Of a stretch of DNA of 64,000 bases, positions 10,501 through 17,080 are shown piece after piece. The notes under the pieces were generated by a model. It searched no databases and was not told the DNA's origin. It saw only the letters and a list, made by a program, of their open reading frames with translations. The first letter of the stretch is position 1; each line of letters begins with the position of its first letter. Made by a program: the position numbers and the translations under genes. The stretch comes from Deltaproteobacteria bacterium (lineage in GTDB: Bacteria > Bdellovibrionota_C > UBA2361 > J135). Location of the stretch: contig JACKAH010000006.1 of the NCBI GenBank assembly GCA_020635175.1, forward strand, positions 1 through 64,000. The letters are read 5' to 3'.

Positions 10501-10576
10501 CTGTTTCATCAGCGTATAACTGATCTGAAGTTATAAATACATGTATAATCAAAAGGATAAATAAGAGTCTCTGCAT
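4547..10576 (-). CDS. exported RHS/YD-repeat polymorphic toxin with ART-like C-terminal tip
   Basis: This 2009-residue protein begins with a Sec signal peptide (to about Ala22), then a Ser/Gly-rich linker, a cysteine-rich EGF-like module (Cys145-Cys179, with CQSDADCGDGEVC), and about 1400 residues of YD repeats. The RHS-associated core follows (GLYYVRNRFYDPEKG, then NDPVNKSDPMG ending near residue 1660). The 349-residue tip beyond it holds a hydrophobic stretch (about 1760-1785) and a final domain with FHYTT (1864-1868), VVFTTP, ELGLPG and GGGTEYVFP (from about 1972). These resemble HYD1-type ADP-ribosyltransferase toxins. A candidate immunity gene follows at once. Sec export of an RHS protein without VgrG/PAAR modules suggests surface display or release rather than type VI secretion. 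The divergent Cys-rich operon shares its cysteine module type. Confidence 0.85.
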   Translation of the reverse strand: MQRLLFILLIIHVFITSDQLYADETEILVGICSEKGIPLTENFETPDVVVGKGPLTRVERAKGPITRGGGSSSSDMPVVDRRGAVSYRLGELTLRSGAASTGSSVGPKKKGATSGGSSTAGNDPIDIVNENGERIGGATSGHDWCSQASSCQSDADCGDGEVCYQEPDEESDTGFTCSCIPENSPPKDPPEGVQEFQPAYGLGTEYIPSDFENSDSSSRQRGRSSYSATIPPATGSGLGYGGGLRDQMQAYPKYSGGDPKWYFSDGFPWISWKEQLSAKGRELVGYRPDGSQLIFRRTSPGNYVFYIYRDSYDNDVEYIYDNSDEEIIAVRQQNIEKRYTRDEESLLIETYVFDDNDYKNGTHLSQFDEEVIFSTEGLVQEYRYYESDFVPKPTGAAKLMPLEMETKNRVVAKFEYHPVHKNLTKMYIERPSGEQETLFQIDWKLEDNLWKVYKSYDANGNSRTFDYIDQGTSVLVTVTEEDARHEYTIDSQDRVIQYKVVSLNNPRQLGGDEPAEMPFRKWTYQYDPTCNCSALVTRVDTPDGSYWEGEYDPFSGFLLAERKPSPSGAGEAEIQYEYENVFRGGALSKVIDQVGFEYNFDYEWRARKDYFDPAVKPKTLQFEVDDVDLVNGSKQTLNSKAYFFPDGRVDRFRRYDGSIIQSKYYNDLRKLLKETVVGPNNGSDKVDPSSDLTRTVSYGRKLPEGFVTSVSEGVGAFAKTTNYTIDEIGRVREVLIDSGTGATQRQKLYYDWLGYPTTTLAWNKDADGLAPKDTLGNATGREWVRSDIIRGPGGLIKSEYNDLNAPFAPDNSIDQTDGFWFTKYSYDSSNRPKLAQTPLNTVKYVYDGYGDLYSVSDVGSDPLLKLYKLPTQIIYRHAVRESTSTGNLEYADTVYDLASNNSGVITDITYPNGVSQKLKFDKKSYPISWELYQSGSLQLKKHNQLDQLNRLMSWTVEEVLTGELSELGSVLYDNAGRTHQVSDQHRVVSTYEYYPTNLIKSITDLENKIDFEYYAGTELVSRTHHNADLGQDYWVDYDYDSQHRLKSVSHLGKSGTSQPLSSSYYYDSLSNLTRVQLPDGIVREQSVGADGFLWWEKPNISETLILQNIRVFDYDSKNVVLQGIDGTGRITNSLFDKYGIRELQHPGSGLETFSYDKTFKLKQYVDASGTQVTPTYDSLGRTSSAEWLPTNGLTFTRELSRDSFDRAYKLTDFYQGSSVSTEYSFDKFWKIASEKVSVSGYPDRTTTLGRLNQNLQYDFNKYHDITTDGITWRYLYDQEQHVDSIQLENAPSSLPTTVASFGYNGNTNNFISLANNINADVIYDSYGRLKAVDYEHQGVSIDTWQVDRNPIGLITSVQKTDAEGYGSAFKYDELRRPSAKTGVESVNQFLLPYEQILAEIETSLEFENSSQLRVKKIKDDGFNLNEESYQIDTTKGRYLGFDFESLSYDSNGNISSDDAKNLQYEFDPLGRLISINDSQGASLREYRYDSSGRLIIDSRSNSTIQNHWVGWHNFQRYKDGALSDIYAQYPFRMDELLASWSYKDGLWEGSYFTHGPSSPSKAFDASGNLLESYTFDFDGVPTFYDASEIGTQDGSLIGNEFLFKGMQWDSETGLYYVRNRFYDPEKGIFISPDPLSDKANLGSRYTFAANDPVNKSDPMGTQSIMEDVYNWVANYLGADGKIDPSPTGYYKSKGLSDEQVLEQLKSPAGELNYLRGVSDYVFDETMTEAAPLLAAAQVGVLTAPFDPSYDAGKRSYFAFNRGDNLMGSVYAAESGLYLMLLFMGEAPSTSAGRSCGLTAISEAPCKNFIVRVPFRGPGALAPRVSPLSLNGQQIMTRLGGVPKIPNLGRGINQPAIEAIDDVLFHYTTGGATAVENMSLSGIGQGASPVVFTTPRNLTPIQAHIELGLPGNRGLPMHRLRIDASKLGCKVLFPEPGVVGPVAPVNGIYPRFRAPQWADTPVISLQRAESVIGGGTEYVFPHKINPEFLQGAEYFNASKGEWLPLLIGGK

Positions 10577-10807
10577 AACTACTACCTTTGAATGCTTATT
10601 CGTTTTCGACTTTTTAGAACCTAAGCAGAACTAAGATAGAGCTGAATTTTGCTTATCTCTGGGTTTGTTACCCATCTTGTGGGAAACAATTATGCATTTT
10701 TCAATGCTAAAAACAAATAAAAATTTGTTTTGAAGATTCAATTATGTTAAATCAGAGCAGTTGAGCTTAAGGAGTTTTTGCTAGATTCTTTTTTAGGATT
10801 CAGAAAA

Positions 10808-11347
10808 ATGACTTGTTGTAAATTGCTCAATCTCACATCCAGTATCTTTCTTTTATTCTTGTCAGCACCTCTCTCATCCTATGCGGGTGAGTGGCATAAA
10901 AAATGTAACGAGAACCTCCAATGTGGTGATTACGAAGGACCAGGCACTGACGAATGCCAGTCAGACGATGATTGTGGAGCAGATCGTTGCACAGGCTATA
11001 CATGTCAACGAGTACCTCCTGTTGAGGGGAAAGATTCTACATGCCTAGGAGATGACGATTGCGATACCGAATGCAACATTGATGGAACAGGCACCGGCAA
11101 TTTTCATGATCAGGACTCATGTGGCGAATGTACATTTGATGGATGCTCAGGAAAAGATCCTGGTGACAAATGTAAAATCACATCTGCTGGTGGTAAAAAA
11201 ATACGTGGACTATGCGTCTCTGATGGAAATTGCAATGACGGAGGAGGAGGATTTGCCGGGGCATGCGGTAAACAGTGTAGCTGCGTTTTAGAGTCAGCAG
11301 TAGAAGAGATAATGTTTATAGAATATTTTCATTTGAACCTGCCATAG
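10808..11347 (+). CDS. secreted 14-Cys-scaffold protein with an extra four-Cys module
   Basis: The start is taken at ATG 10808 (AGGA at 10795-10798, 9-nt spacer) rather than the TTG at 10778, because the signal peptide then begins cleanly and ends at SSYAG. The mature part has 18 cysteines. Fourteen of them align in order with the 14 in the two paralogues at 12336 and 12843 (starting HKKC / HKEC and ending GACGKQCSC / GACGMQCLC). The other four form an inserted module, C-Q-S-D-D-D-C-G-A-D-R-C, like the one in the RHS protein. It is the first gene of an operon divergent from the RHS gene. The disulfide-rich composition implies an extracytoplasmic role; function is unknown. Confidence 0.8.
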   Translation: MTCCKLLNLTSSIFLLFLSAPLSSYAGEWHKKCNENLQCGDYEGPGTDECQSDDDCGADRCTGYTCQRVPPVEGKDSTCLGDDDCDTECNIDGTGTGNFHDQDSCGECTFDGCSGKDPGDKCKITSAGGKKIRGLCVSDGNCNDGGGGFAGACGKQCSCVLESAVEEIMFIEYFHLNLP

Positions 11348-11360
11348 AGGAAACAAAAAA

Positions 11361-12326
11361 ATGTTTGGCCCTATTACACAAGTTGTTGCTAATGCGGTAC
11401 TTGCTTCAGCAATGACTGGAGACGCAATTGAGGAACCTACGCTGGTTTTTCCGCAGCCAGATCATCCAAAAGTCACTGATGTAAATGCGCCAGCGATAAC
11501 TGCGACTAAAGATTTAGGAACACACTCAGGTGTCAGCTTTCAAGTTGTCGAACTTGATAATGGATCAAGATTCCTAAATGCTTCACACGGACAAGGGAAT
11601 GCCTCTGTTCCATTTAGCACTCGAGAAGAGATTAGCGGCATAGAAGTTGTTAGTTCATCTGAACTCACAAGAAACAGCTCAGGTACACATCAAGTAATAA
11701 AATTTGAAGTAACTGGCCAAAAGGATGCTCTACTAGCTATCGTTGGAGGTAATGACAATCCTGCTCTTTTAGAGCTAGCAGTACATAGTTCGCCACTCCC
11801 ATTTGAAGAAATAAATGCTTCTCCCATAACACCAGTAGCTCTTGGCAGAGAGAGACCTGCATTGCCAGATGGCTTGTCTGTAGAATCATTTTCAACAAAT
11901 ACCCCATTTGGGGCTGATTACTTATTAATTAGCGATCAGCGGAATGCTGTGCTTGTGCAGTATCCAGAGCCAGTTTCTGGAGCAGTCGCTATAACCTCAG
12001 CTGAGATCACTGGCTATCGAGAACTAGGAGTACTCGCCGATCAAACATTAGGAATAATCTCCTTTAACGATGACGCAGTAAATAGTCCCTGTTTGCTAAT
12101 TTGCAATAGTCCAGATGGGCTTGCTGTCACTCAGCACAATTGGACTACAAATGGTGTACTTCCTGATCTCGCCAAGTTTGACACTCCCGACCAGAGTGCT
12201 GAAATAGATCAGAACAGTCCTACACCCTCATTTCGATATGTTGAATTTACAGTAGGCGAAATAGCTTATGCTCTGGCAGTCAGTAGCGATAGTCATGGGG
12301 TCGAGATTTCACTTGCTGCGTTATAA
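11361..12326 (+). CDS. unknown 321-residue protein inside the Cys-rich operon
   Basis: The protein is not recognised. It is predicted to be beta-rich, acidic and nearly free of cysteine (only CLLIC near residue 246-250), in contrast to its neighbours. The N-terminus (MFGPITQVVANAVLASAMTG) is mildly hydrophobic but not a convincing signal peptide. It starts 13 bases after the first Cys-rich gene and ends 9 bases before the second, with AGGAAA upstream, so it is translated as part of the same operon. Possible roles include a scaffold, an inhibitor or a processing partner for the Cys-rich proteins; nothing in the sequence decides this. Confidence 0.7.
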   Translation: MFGPITQVVANAVLASAMTGDAIEEPTLVFPQPDHPKVTDVNAPAITATKDLGTHSGVSFQVVELDNGSRFLNASHGQGNASVPFSTREEISGIEVVSSSELTRNSSGTHQVIKFEVTGQKDALLAIVGGNDNPALLELAVHSSPLPFEEINASPITPVALGRERPALPDGLSVESFSTNTPFGADYLLISDQRNAVLVQYPEPVSGAVAITSAEITGYRELGVLADQTLGIISFNDDAVNSPCLLICNSPDGLAVTQHNWTTNGVLPDLAKFDTPDQSAEIDQNSPTPSFRYVEFTVGEIAYALAVSSDSHGVEISLAAL

Positions 12327-12335
12327 GGACAAACA

Positions 12336-12833
12336 ATGAAGATTCGTTTTATTCTTTTTGCATTTTTACTACCTTTAGTGATTTGCAACGTATCAATTGC
12401 TGGCACCCACAAAGAGTGCGTCGAAAATAAATGCCAAGACGTAGATCATCCGGACGATGATCCATTGCCTGATCAATGTGGCGAAGATTCAGATTGTACG
12501 ACAACTTGTCTCCAACAAACTGGTGGTAGCTGGGTTGATAGAGGTTTCTTTTCAAGCTCTGAATGCGGTCCATGCACATCAGGAGCATGTAAAGACAAAG
12601 ATTCTGGTGATAGCTGTGAGCTGAAAGTTGGACAAGCATTCAGCGGGGCCCAATCTCTCACTCTGGGCCAGAGAGTACACGGAAAATGCGGCGCTGAAAC
12701 GTATTGCAGTTCAGGAACTAATTATAAAGGCTCGTGTGGAATGCAGTGTAAATGCAAGATGGAAAGCAAGGGAACTCAGCTCGAAGATGGATTTGGAAAT
12801 GTTGACCCGTTAAATTTTATATTCAACCAGTGA
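12336..12833 (+). CDS. secreted 14-Cys protein, paralogue 2
   Basis: A signal peptide (MKIRFILFAFLLPLVICNVSIAG) precedes a mature region starting THKECVENKC. Its 14 cysteines occur in the same order and similar spacing as in the gene at 12843: KEC, NKC, DQC, SDC, TTC, SEC, GPC, GAC, DSC, GKC, TYC, GSC, MQC and a final KC. An acidic early loop (DHPDDDPLPD) and a Cys-free C-terminal tail are distinctive. It lies 9 bases from both neighbours in the operon. An even cysteine count suggests seven disulfides. No known toxin or protease-inhibitor family was recognised. Confidence 0.82.
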   Translation: MKIRFILFAFLLPLVICNVSIAGTHKECVENKCQDVDHPDDDPLPDQCGEDSDCTTTCLQQTGGSWVDRGFFSSSECGPCTSGACKDKDSGDSCELKVGQAFSGAQSLTLGQRVHGKCGAETYCSSGTNYKGSCGMQCKCKMESKGTQLEDGFGNVDPLNFIFNQ

Positions 12834-12842
12834 GGATCCCTC

Positions 12843-13307
12843 ATGATCTCCTTTAAGAAAGCTACTTTAATTATTCTAGGACTATTTATCATCATCGCTC
12901 CTGCTAGTGCAGCGACGCACAAAGAGTGTGATTCTTATACATGTACCGATGTAAATGGTGAGGGTCCAAATCAATGCTCTAATAATAGCGAATGCAATAC
13001 AGAATGTCACAAGGATGGTGTAGGTACTTCCACTATCTATAACGGAGATAAATGTGGAGCGTGTACCGGCGGTTCATGCGCTGGCAAAAGCCTTGGAGAT
13101 GAGTGCGATATGAGTTCCATGTTTCTCACACAAGGCCCTACTATGCTGTCCTCACAGAAGGGAACTTGCAAAGCAGCAGGCAGCAATAATAGCTCTTATT
13201 GCAGCTCAGGTAGTTCATACAGTGGAGCATGCGGTATGCAATGTTTGTGCAAAGTAGGAAGCACCAGCGCAAGATTTGAGCTTAGCGCATATATCAGCTC
13301 CTACTAA
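12843..13307 (+). CDS. secreted 14-Cys protein, paralogue 3
   Basis: The signal peptide (ends PASAA) is followed by THKECDSYTC, nearly identical to the opening of the preceding paralogue. Fourteen cysteines follow the same order: KEC, YTC, NQC, SEC, TEC, DKC, GAC, GSC, DEC, GTC, SYC, GAC, MQC, LC. Gly, Ser and Asn dominate the loops. It is the last gene of the operon that begins at 10808 and presumably arose by tandem duplication. The short tail SARFELSAYISSY differs from its sister, so the C-terminus may define specificity. Confidence 0.82.
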   Translation: MISFKKATLIILGLFIIIAPASAATHKECDSYTCTDVNGEGPNQCSNNSECNTECHKDGVGTSTIYNGDKCGACTGGSCAGKSLGDECDMSSMFLTQGPTMLSSQKGTCKAAGSNNSSYCSSGSSYSGACGMQCLCKVGSTSARFELSAYISSY

Positions 13308-13381
13308 TTCTCAGTAAATACAAAGAGATAGCAAATCATCTCACTTCCTGGTACTAAGCTATCGCCTTGCGCTAGTATCGC

Positions 13382-13401
13382 ATAACTACGTATGTAGTTA
13401 T
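13382..13401. promoter_or_regulatory. perfect palindrome upstream of the small acidic gene
   Basis: ATAACTAC (13382-13389) and GTAGTTAT (13394-13401) are perfect inverted repeats around a GTAT centre, 20 bases before the start of the gene at 13422. It is short and symmetric enough for a dimeric repressor or activator site; it could also be a chance hairpin in the leader. Confidence 0.35.
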
Positions 13402-13421
13402 TTGTTGGAAAGGGGGAAGAT

Positions 13422-13625
13422 ATGAGTCTAATAGATCCTGTTGACGATAGTGGACCTGGAGCATATGCAGATGCAACCTTGCTTGAAGAACTTGCAGATC
13501 AACTAGATGGACTTGAGCTTGACGCAGACGAATTGCGAGAACTTGCCGAAGAAGAGCTTACAGATGAAGAAGCACTAGCATTATCTGAACTTCATTATGA
13601 TGATGTATTTGGCACTGAAGAGTAA
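13422..13625 (+). CDS. small very acidic protein, function unknown
   Basis: The protein has 67 residues, dominated by Asp, Glu, Leu and Ala, with the pattern LEELADQLDGLELDADELRELAEEELTDEEALAL, which predicts two acidic amphipathic helices. It has a strong ribosome-binding site (AAGGGGGAAG, about 3-10 nt before ATG) and no signal peptide or cysteine. It ends two bases before the convergent pirin gene. The charge would fit a nucleic-acid mimic, an anti-sigma-like peptide or a chaperone-like partner, but none of these is supported directly. Confidence 0.6.
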   Translation: MSLIDPVDDSGPGAYADATLLEELADQLDGLELDADELRELAEEELTDEEALALSELHYDDVFGTEE

Positions 13626-13627
13626 AT

Positions 13628-14320
13628 CTAAGGCATTTCAAAGATCATAATTTCTGCTTTGTTTTCTGATTGCATGCTGCAAGAGTCAGCAGAGCTTAAT
13701 TCTATGCCGTCACCCGCACTTAGATTTTTATTTGAAATCTTTATTTCACCTCTTAGAACCTGAAGCCAAGCAGTTCTCCCAGCAGGAGCAGCATATTCTA
13801 ATCCATTATCAGTAATAATTGAGAGGTATATCTTTACGTCTTGAGCTATATGCAATGATCCATTAGTACCATCACTGCTTCCAACAAGTTTTAAATTGTC
13901 GAGCTTCTCATGATCTGAAAATAGCTTCTGTTCGTAACGGGGCTCTCTCCCTTTTTCTTTTGGCAAAATCCAGATCTGGTAAAAATGAACGGGATCCTTG
14001 TCTGAAGCATTGAATTCACTATGTGAGACTCCCCTCCCCGCTGACATAAGCTGAAGTTCTCCGGATTGTATTACAGAACCATTTCCCATGCTGTCTCTAT
14101 GCTCCAGAGAGCCCTCAAGTACATATGATAGTATCTCCATATCTCTGTGTGGATGTGTCCCAAATCCTTTACCTGGAGCTACTCTATCTTCATTAATTAC
14201 ACGCAGAACACTTACACCCATATAATCAGGATCATGATAGTCAGCAAATGAGAAAGTATGCGCACTTTTTAACCAACCGTGATCAGCATGACCTCGATCC
14301 TTTGCTCTTCTAATTTTCAT
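13628..14320 (-). CDS. pirin family protein (YhhW-like bicupin)
   Basis: The protein has 230 residues with the pirin signature: HTFSFADYHDPDYMGVSVLRVINEDRV, then the metal-binding segment GTHPHRDMEILSYVLEG and LQLMSAGRGVSHSEFN. Known bacterial relatives bind a metal in the N-terminal cupin, and YhhW cleaves quercetin; some pirins instead regulate metabolism by protein contact. The N-terminal cupin has the expected His residues, so metal binding is likely. It lies three bases from the DUF2339 gene on the same strand and is probably co-transcribed with it. Confidence 0.9.
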   Translation of the reverse strand: MKIRRAKDRGHADHGWLKSAHTFSFADYHDPDYMGVSVLRVINEDRVAPGKGFGTHPHRDMEILSYVLEGSLEHRDSMGNGSVIQSGELQLMSAGRGVSHSEFNASDKDPVHFYQIWILPKEKGREPRYEQKLFSDHEKLDNLKLVGSSDGTNGSLHIAQDVKIYLSIITDNGLEYAAPAGRTAWLQVLRGEIKISNKNLSAGDGIELSSADSCSMQSENKAEIMIFEMP

Positions 14321-14323
14321 GAT

Positions 14324-16006
14324 TTACGCCTCTTGATTCCAACTGTTGATTTTTCTCATTAACATCCCTCCTGCATACAACATTGCTCCAATAACTACTA
14401 ATGAAACTATCCGCTGTATCGGGGCAGATGATGAGATATCATTGAAGAGCACTTTTATCGCTACAATACCGAATAGTAATACAGATGAACGAGCTAAGAT
14501 CTGATCTCTTACGTTATAAGCTAAGAATAGCAGAACAAATGCGAGCGTAGCCCAGAGACCAGAGGTAAGATACATATCTGTAGGTCCAGCAGTAAGCAGT
14601 TCCGAGATTCGATTAAGTCCAGCCATCGCTTGTAACATAGCGAAAAGCAACAAAAGAAAACTACCATCTTTGTTCGCACGAGCGTTATATGCAAAAAACA
14701 ATGCAGCAAAGTACACAAGATTTAGTGCACTCATTTCATAAGTCATGTGATTTCCAGCCAAGCTTAGAATCTGAAAATATTCTGAAAGAATCACACCATA
14801 AATTAGAAAGTAGCAAGGCCAGAACCTGACATAACTAAAACGAGTACTCTTAAGAAAGTAAAGAAGGGCTAACATCACAACGCCAAACCAAGCTGAGTAG
14901 CGATCAGGCAAAAGCTCTAAATAAATTGAATGAAATAAAACAACACCGACAAAAGTAGCAACCATCGGTGAGCTTTCTAAAGAACCCATGTTCAGGATGC
15001 GCTTTGCAATAAAGTAAATCACATAGATGACTACTGCAAAAAGCAATGCTATCCATGGTGCACTTGCCGGAGCATAGTCCTGAAGCATTGCATACTCCAC
15101 CGTGTAAAAAAACAACATTACCGGCAACAAACCCCAAGACTCTGCAGTTGTTAATGGCAAATCGCGCTTAACAGAAAAGACACCAACAGCTATTCCAAAT
15201 ATTAAGAACTGTACCGCCTGAAACCAGATCCCTAGCTCAAGCTGACCATGAATTCCTCGACTATCAACACCTAGATAGATCTGAAAAACTCCGATTGCTA
15301 GATAAGCAGTCAGGGCTATCAGCAAGCGCCTTTGCAAGGAAATTGCCAGTACTGAATAAAGCGCTGCCCAGACCAGAAAATAAAGACAAACCTTCTCAGT
15401 TGGAATTGAATTCCGATACATAAACAAAGGAACGAGATAAGTTCCTATAACTGAGATTACTAAAAAGAATTCGTGATGAAATTTAAGGAAAAGGTATATA
15501 GAAAAAAAAGCGATTAACGCAACTGCAAACGAGGCAACACCTGGACCATATAGATCATAATATAAATCTCCTGCATACGAAGACATAAACAGCACTATAA
15601 CCCCACCTGCTGGAAGCAAACTCGAGTAAGGGGCATCTGAAGCTTTTAATTGAAATCCAACACCTATTAACGCTATTCCAAATAAAATAGCGCCTCCAAG
15701 TTGCCTCTCAGGGGTCAGCCAACCAGAGTCAATTGCAAGCTTGATAAAGAAACTTGCTGCCAATACAAAAAAGAAAACTCCAATCGTTCCTAAAAACTGT
15801 CCACTACGAGCTTTTGGTTCAAATGCCTGAATTGGCGTGGGTGCATGTTGAGGTGACTTATCAACGACTTTAGGCAAGTGGGGCTTATGTTCAGACACTG
15901 GCTTATCGCCTGGTGCTTCTATTCCAAGCTTTCGCTCTACTACTTTTAATCGTTCATTTATCGCATTAATAGCAGTGATGAATTGGTTTATATCTTCGTC
16001 TTTCAT
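14324..16006 (-). CDS. DUF2339 multi-pass inner-membrane protein
   Basis: The protein has 560 residues. A cytoplasmic N-terminus of about 85 residues contains a short coiled-coil (INAINERLKVVERKLG) and a Pro/Lys-rich linker, followed by some 14-18 hydrophobic segments starting FLGTIGVFFFVLAASFFIKLAIDSGWL. This layout (coiled coil, linker, many helices) is that of DUF2339 proteins, whose function is not established. No catalytic motif is visible. The next gene downstream on its strand is pirin. Confidence 0.75.
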   Translation of the reverse strand: MKDEDINQFITAINAINERLKVVERKLGIEAPGDKPVSEHKPHLPKVVDKSPQHAPTPIQAFEPKARSGQFLGTIGVFFFVLAASFFIKLAIDSGWLTPERQLGGAILFGIALIGVGFQLKASDAPYSSLLPAGGVIVLFMSSYAGDLYYDLYGPGVASFAVALIAFFSIYLFLKFHHEFFLVISVIGTYLVPLFMYRNSIPTEKVCLYFLVWAALYSVLAISLQRRLLIALTAYLAIGVFQIYLGVDSRGIHGQLELGIWFQAVQFLIFGIAVGVFSVKRDLPLTTAESWGLLPVMLFFYTVEYAMLQDYAPASAPWIALLFAVVIYVIYFIAKRILNMGSLESSPMVATFVGVVLFHSIYLELLPDRYSAWFGVVMLALLYFLKSTRFSYVRFWPCYFLIYGVILSEYFQILSLAGNHMTYEMSALNLVYFAALFFAYNARANKDGSFLLLLFAMLQAMAGLNRISELLTAGPTDMYLTSGLWATLAFVLLFLAYNVRDQILARSSVLLFGIVAIKVLFNDISSSAPIQRIVSLVVIGAMLYAGGMLMRKINSWNQEA

Positions 16007-16061
16007 GAGACGAATTATATAGCATCAAACCGTATCTCTCTAGGCAATTTTAAATAAGGAG

Positions 16062-16089
16062 CCCCCTCTCCATCTGACAAGAGAGGGGG
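16062..16089 (-). terminator. GC-rich hairpin behind the dps operon
   Basis: A perfect 9-bp stem (CCCCCTCTC 16062-16070 with GAGAGGGGG 16081-16089) closes a 10-base loop. In the leftward direction it follows the coiled-coil gene at 16118 and is followed by CTCCTTATTT, so it most likely terminates the dps operon despite the weak T tract. Confidence 0.65.
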
Positions 16090-16117
16090 TGGCATTAAGT
16101 GAGGCTAGTAGTTGAAA

Positions 16118-16405
16118 CTATAAGCCTAATTCGGTTTTGGCCTTCTCTAGACCATTTCCTAGCTCACTCCAGGCATTGACGAAGCCTTTTTGTATGTGAG
16201 CTATGGAACTACTGCCGGCATCTGCAACCTCATGGTATCTCTCGAATGCAGTATCTCTTTTTGCTTTTAAATCATTAATCAAGTCAAGATATTTTATCTT
16301 AGCATCTGAGGATGCCCTTTTAGCCTTAACTTCAAGATCATCTATCTCAGTAGACCAACGATCTATCTGTTCTTTTAGTTTCTTTATATTATCTCTATCT
16401 ATCAT
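16118..16405 (-). CDS. small coiled-coil protein downstream of dps
   Basis: A 95-residue, charged, almost entirely helical protein (KKLKEQIDRWSTEIDDLEVKAKRAS, then IKYLDLINDLKAKRDTAFERY) with no signal peptide or cysteine. Proteins of this size and pattern occur as stress-associated coiled-coil proteins in many genomes, but no biochemical role is assigned. It lies 22 bases behind dps on the same strand and is followed by a hairpin terminator, so it belongs to the dps transcript; a stress-related role is inferred from that. Confidence 0.7.
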   Translation of the reverse strand: MIDRDNIKKLKEQIDRWSTEIDDLEVKAKRASSDAKIKYLDLINDLKAKRDTAFERYHEVADAGSSSIAHIQKGFVNAWSELGNGLEKAKTELGL

Positions 16406-16427
16406 TTATTATGCCTCCTATTAAAAA

Positions 16428-16976
16428 TTAATGAGTGCTCGCACCATTATCGCTCATGTCTTCTTGCGTTCGGACGATTTGCAATATTGATTCTGGCATA
16501 TCAACTGCCTTAGATGGCGCTGAGCTTGAGATCAGATATGTAGAATGATCGAGCTTTTCAATTGACTCAGTTAACATATCTACTGTTACCTCATCATCAA
16601 GCTGAACCCCCAACCTAAGCGTTTCTTGCGCATGAGAGCGTACAATCTCACAGGTAGTTAATAGATCTTCTAACATACCGTTTAGATCTAGAGCCTGAGC
16701 TCTGTCTGTTGCATTTGATCTCTTGTACATTTGATATACACTTCCTGGAGCATAGCACCCAAACGTTCGTATTCTCTCTGCAAATCTATCGATATCTTTG
16801 AAAATCTGCTTGTATCGATCTTCAAATAATTTATGCAATGAATAAAAGTAAGGACCTGTGTAATTCCAATGATATCCTTGTAGTCTAATCGCCAGTGCGT
16901 ATAAATTCGCTAGATGTGTCACGCACATTTTTGTATATTGATCGTATACCTTACTTCTTTTTGGAATTTTTTCCAT
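16428..16976 (-). CDS. dps: Dps family ferritin-like DNA-protection protein
   Basis: The four-helix ferritin-like fold shows the inter-subunit ferroxidase ligands of Dps: His in QGYHWNYTG, His in SLHKLFEDRY, and Asp and Glu in KDIDRFAERIRTFG. Dps dodecamers oxidise Fe2+ with hydrogen peroxide and store it. The length of 182 residues is normal. The start ATG has a GGAGGAT-type site upstream. It diverges from an OxyR-like regulator across a 104-bp gap, the classical arrangement for peroxide-controlled dps, and is followed by a coiled-coil gene in the same transcript. Confidence 0.92.
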   Translation of the reverse strand: MEKIPKRSKVYDQYTKMCVTHLANLYALAIRLQGYHWNYTGPYFYSLHKLFEDRYKQIFKDIDRFAERIRTFGCYAPGSVYQMYKRSNATDRAQALDLNGMLEDLLTTCEIVRSHAQETLRLGVQLDDEVTVDMLTESIEKLDHSTYLISSSAPSKAVDMPESILQIVRTQEDMSDNGASTH

Positions 16977-17080
16977 AAATCCTCCTGTAATCTTTGTTTT
17001 ATCCTATCTTGATTACAGAATAACATCTGATTTATGATAAGTTAAATATTCTATATTTATTAAATTGATAACTTTTACTT

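Noticed and set aside
12349..12813. Minus-strand and alternative plus-strand frames in the Cys-rich genes
   Set aside because: They disrupt the 14-Cys pattern and lack signal peptides; the annotated frames have matching signal peptides and ribosome-binding sites.
17036..17080. OxyR box between dps and the LysR-type gene
   Set aside because: Only 6-bp inverted arms were found; the spacing does not fit the four-element OxyR pattern well enough to call a binding site.
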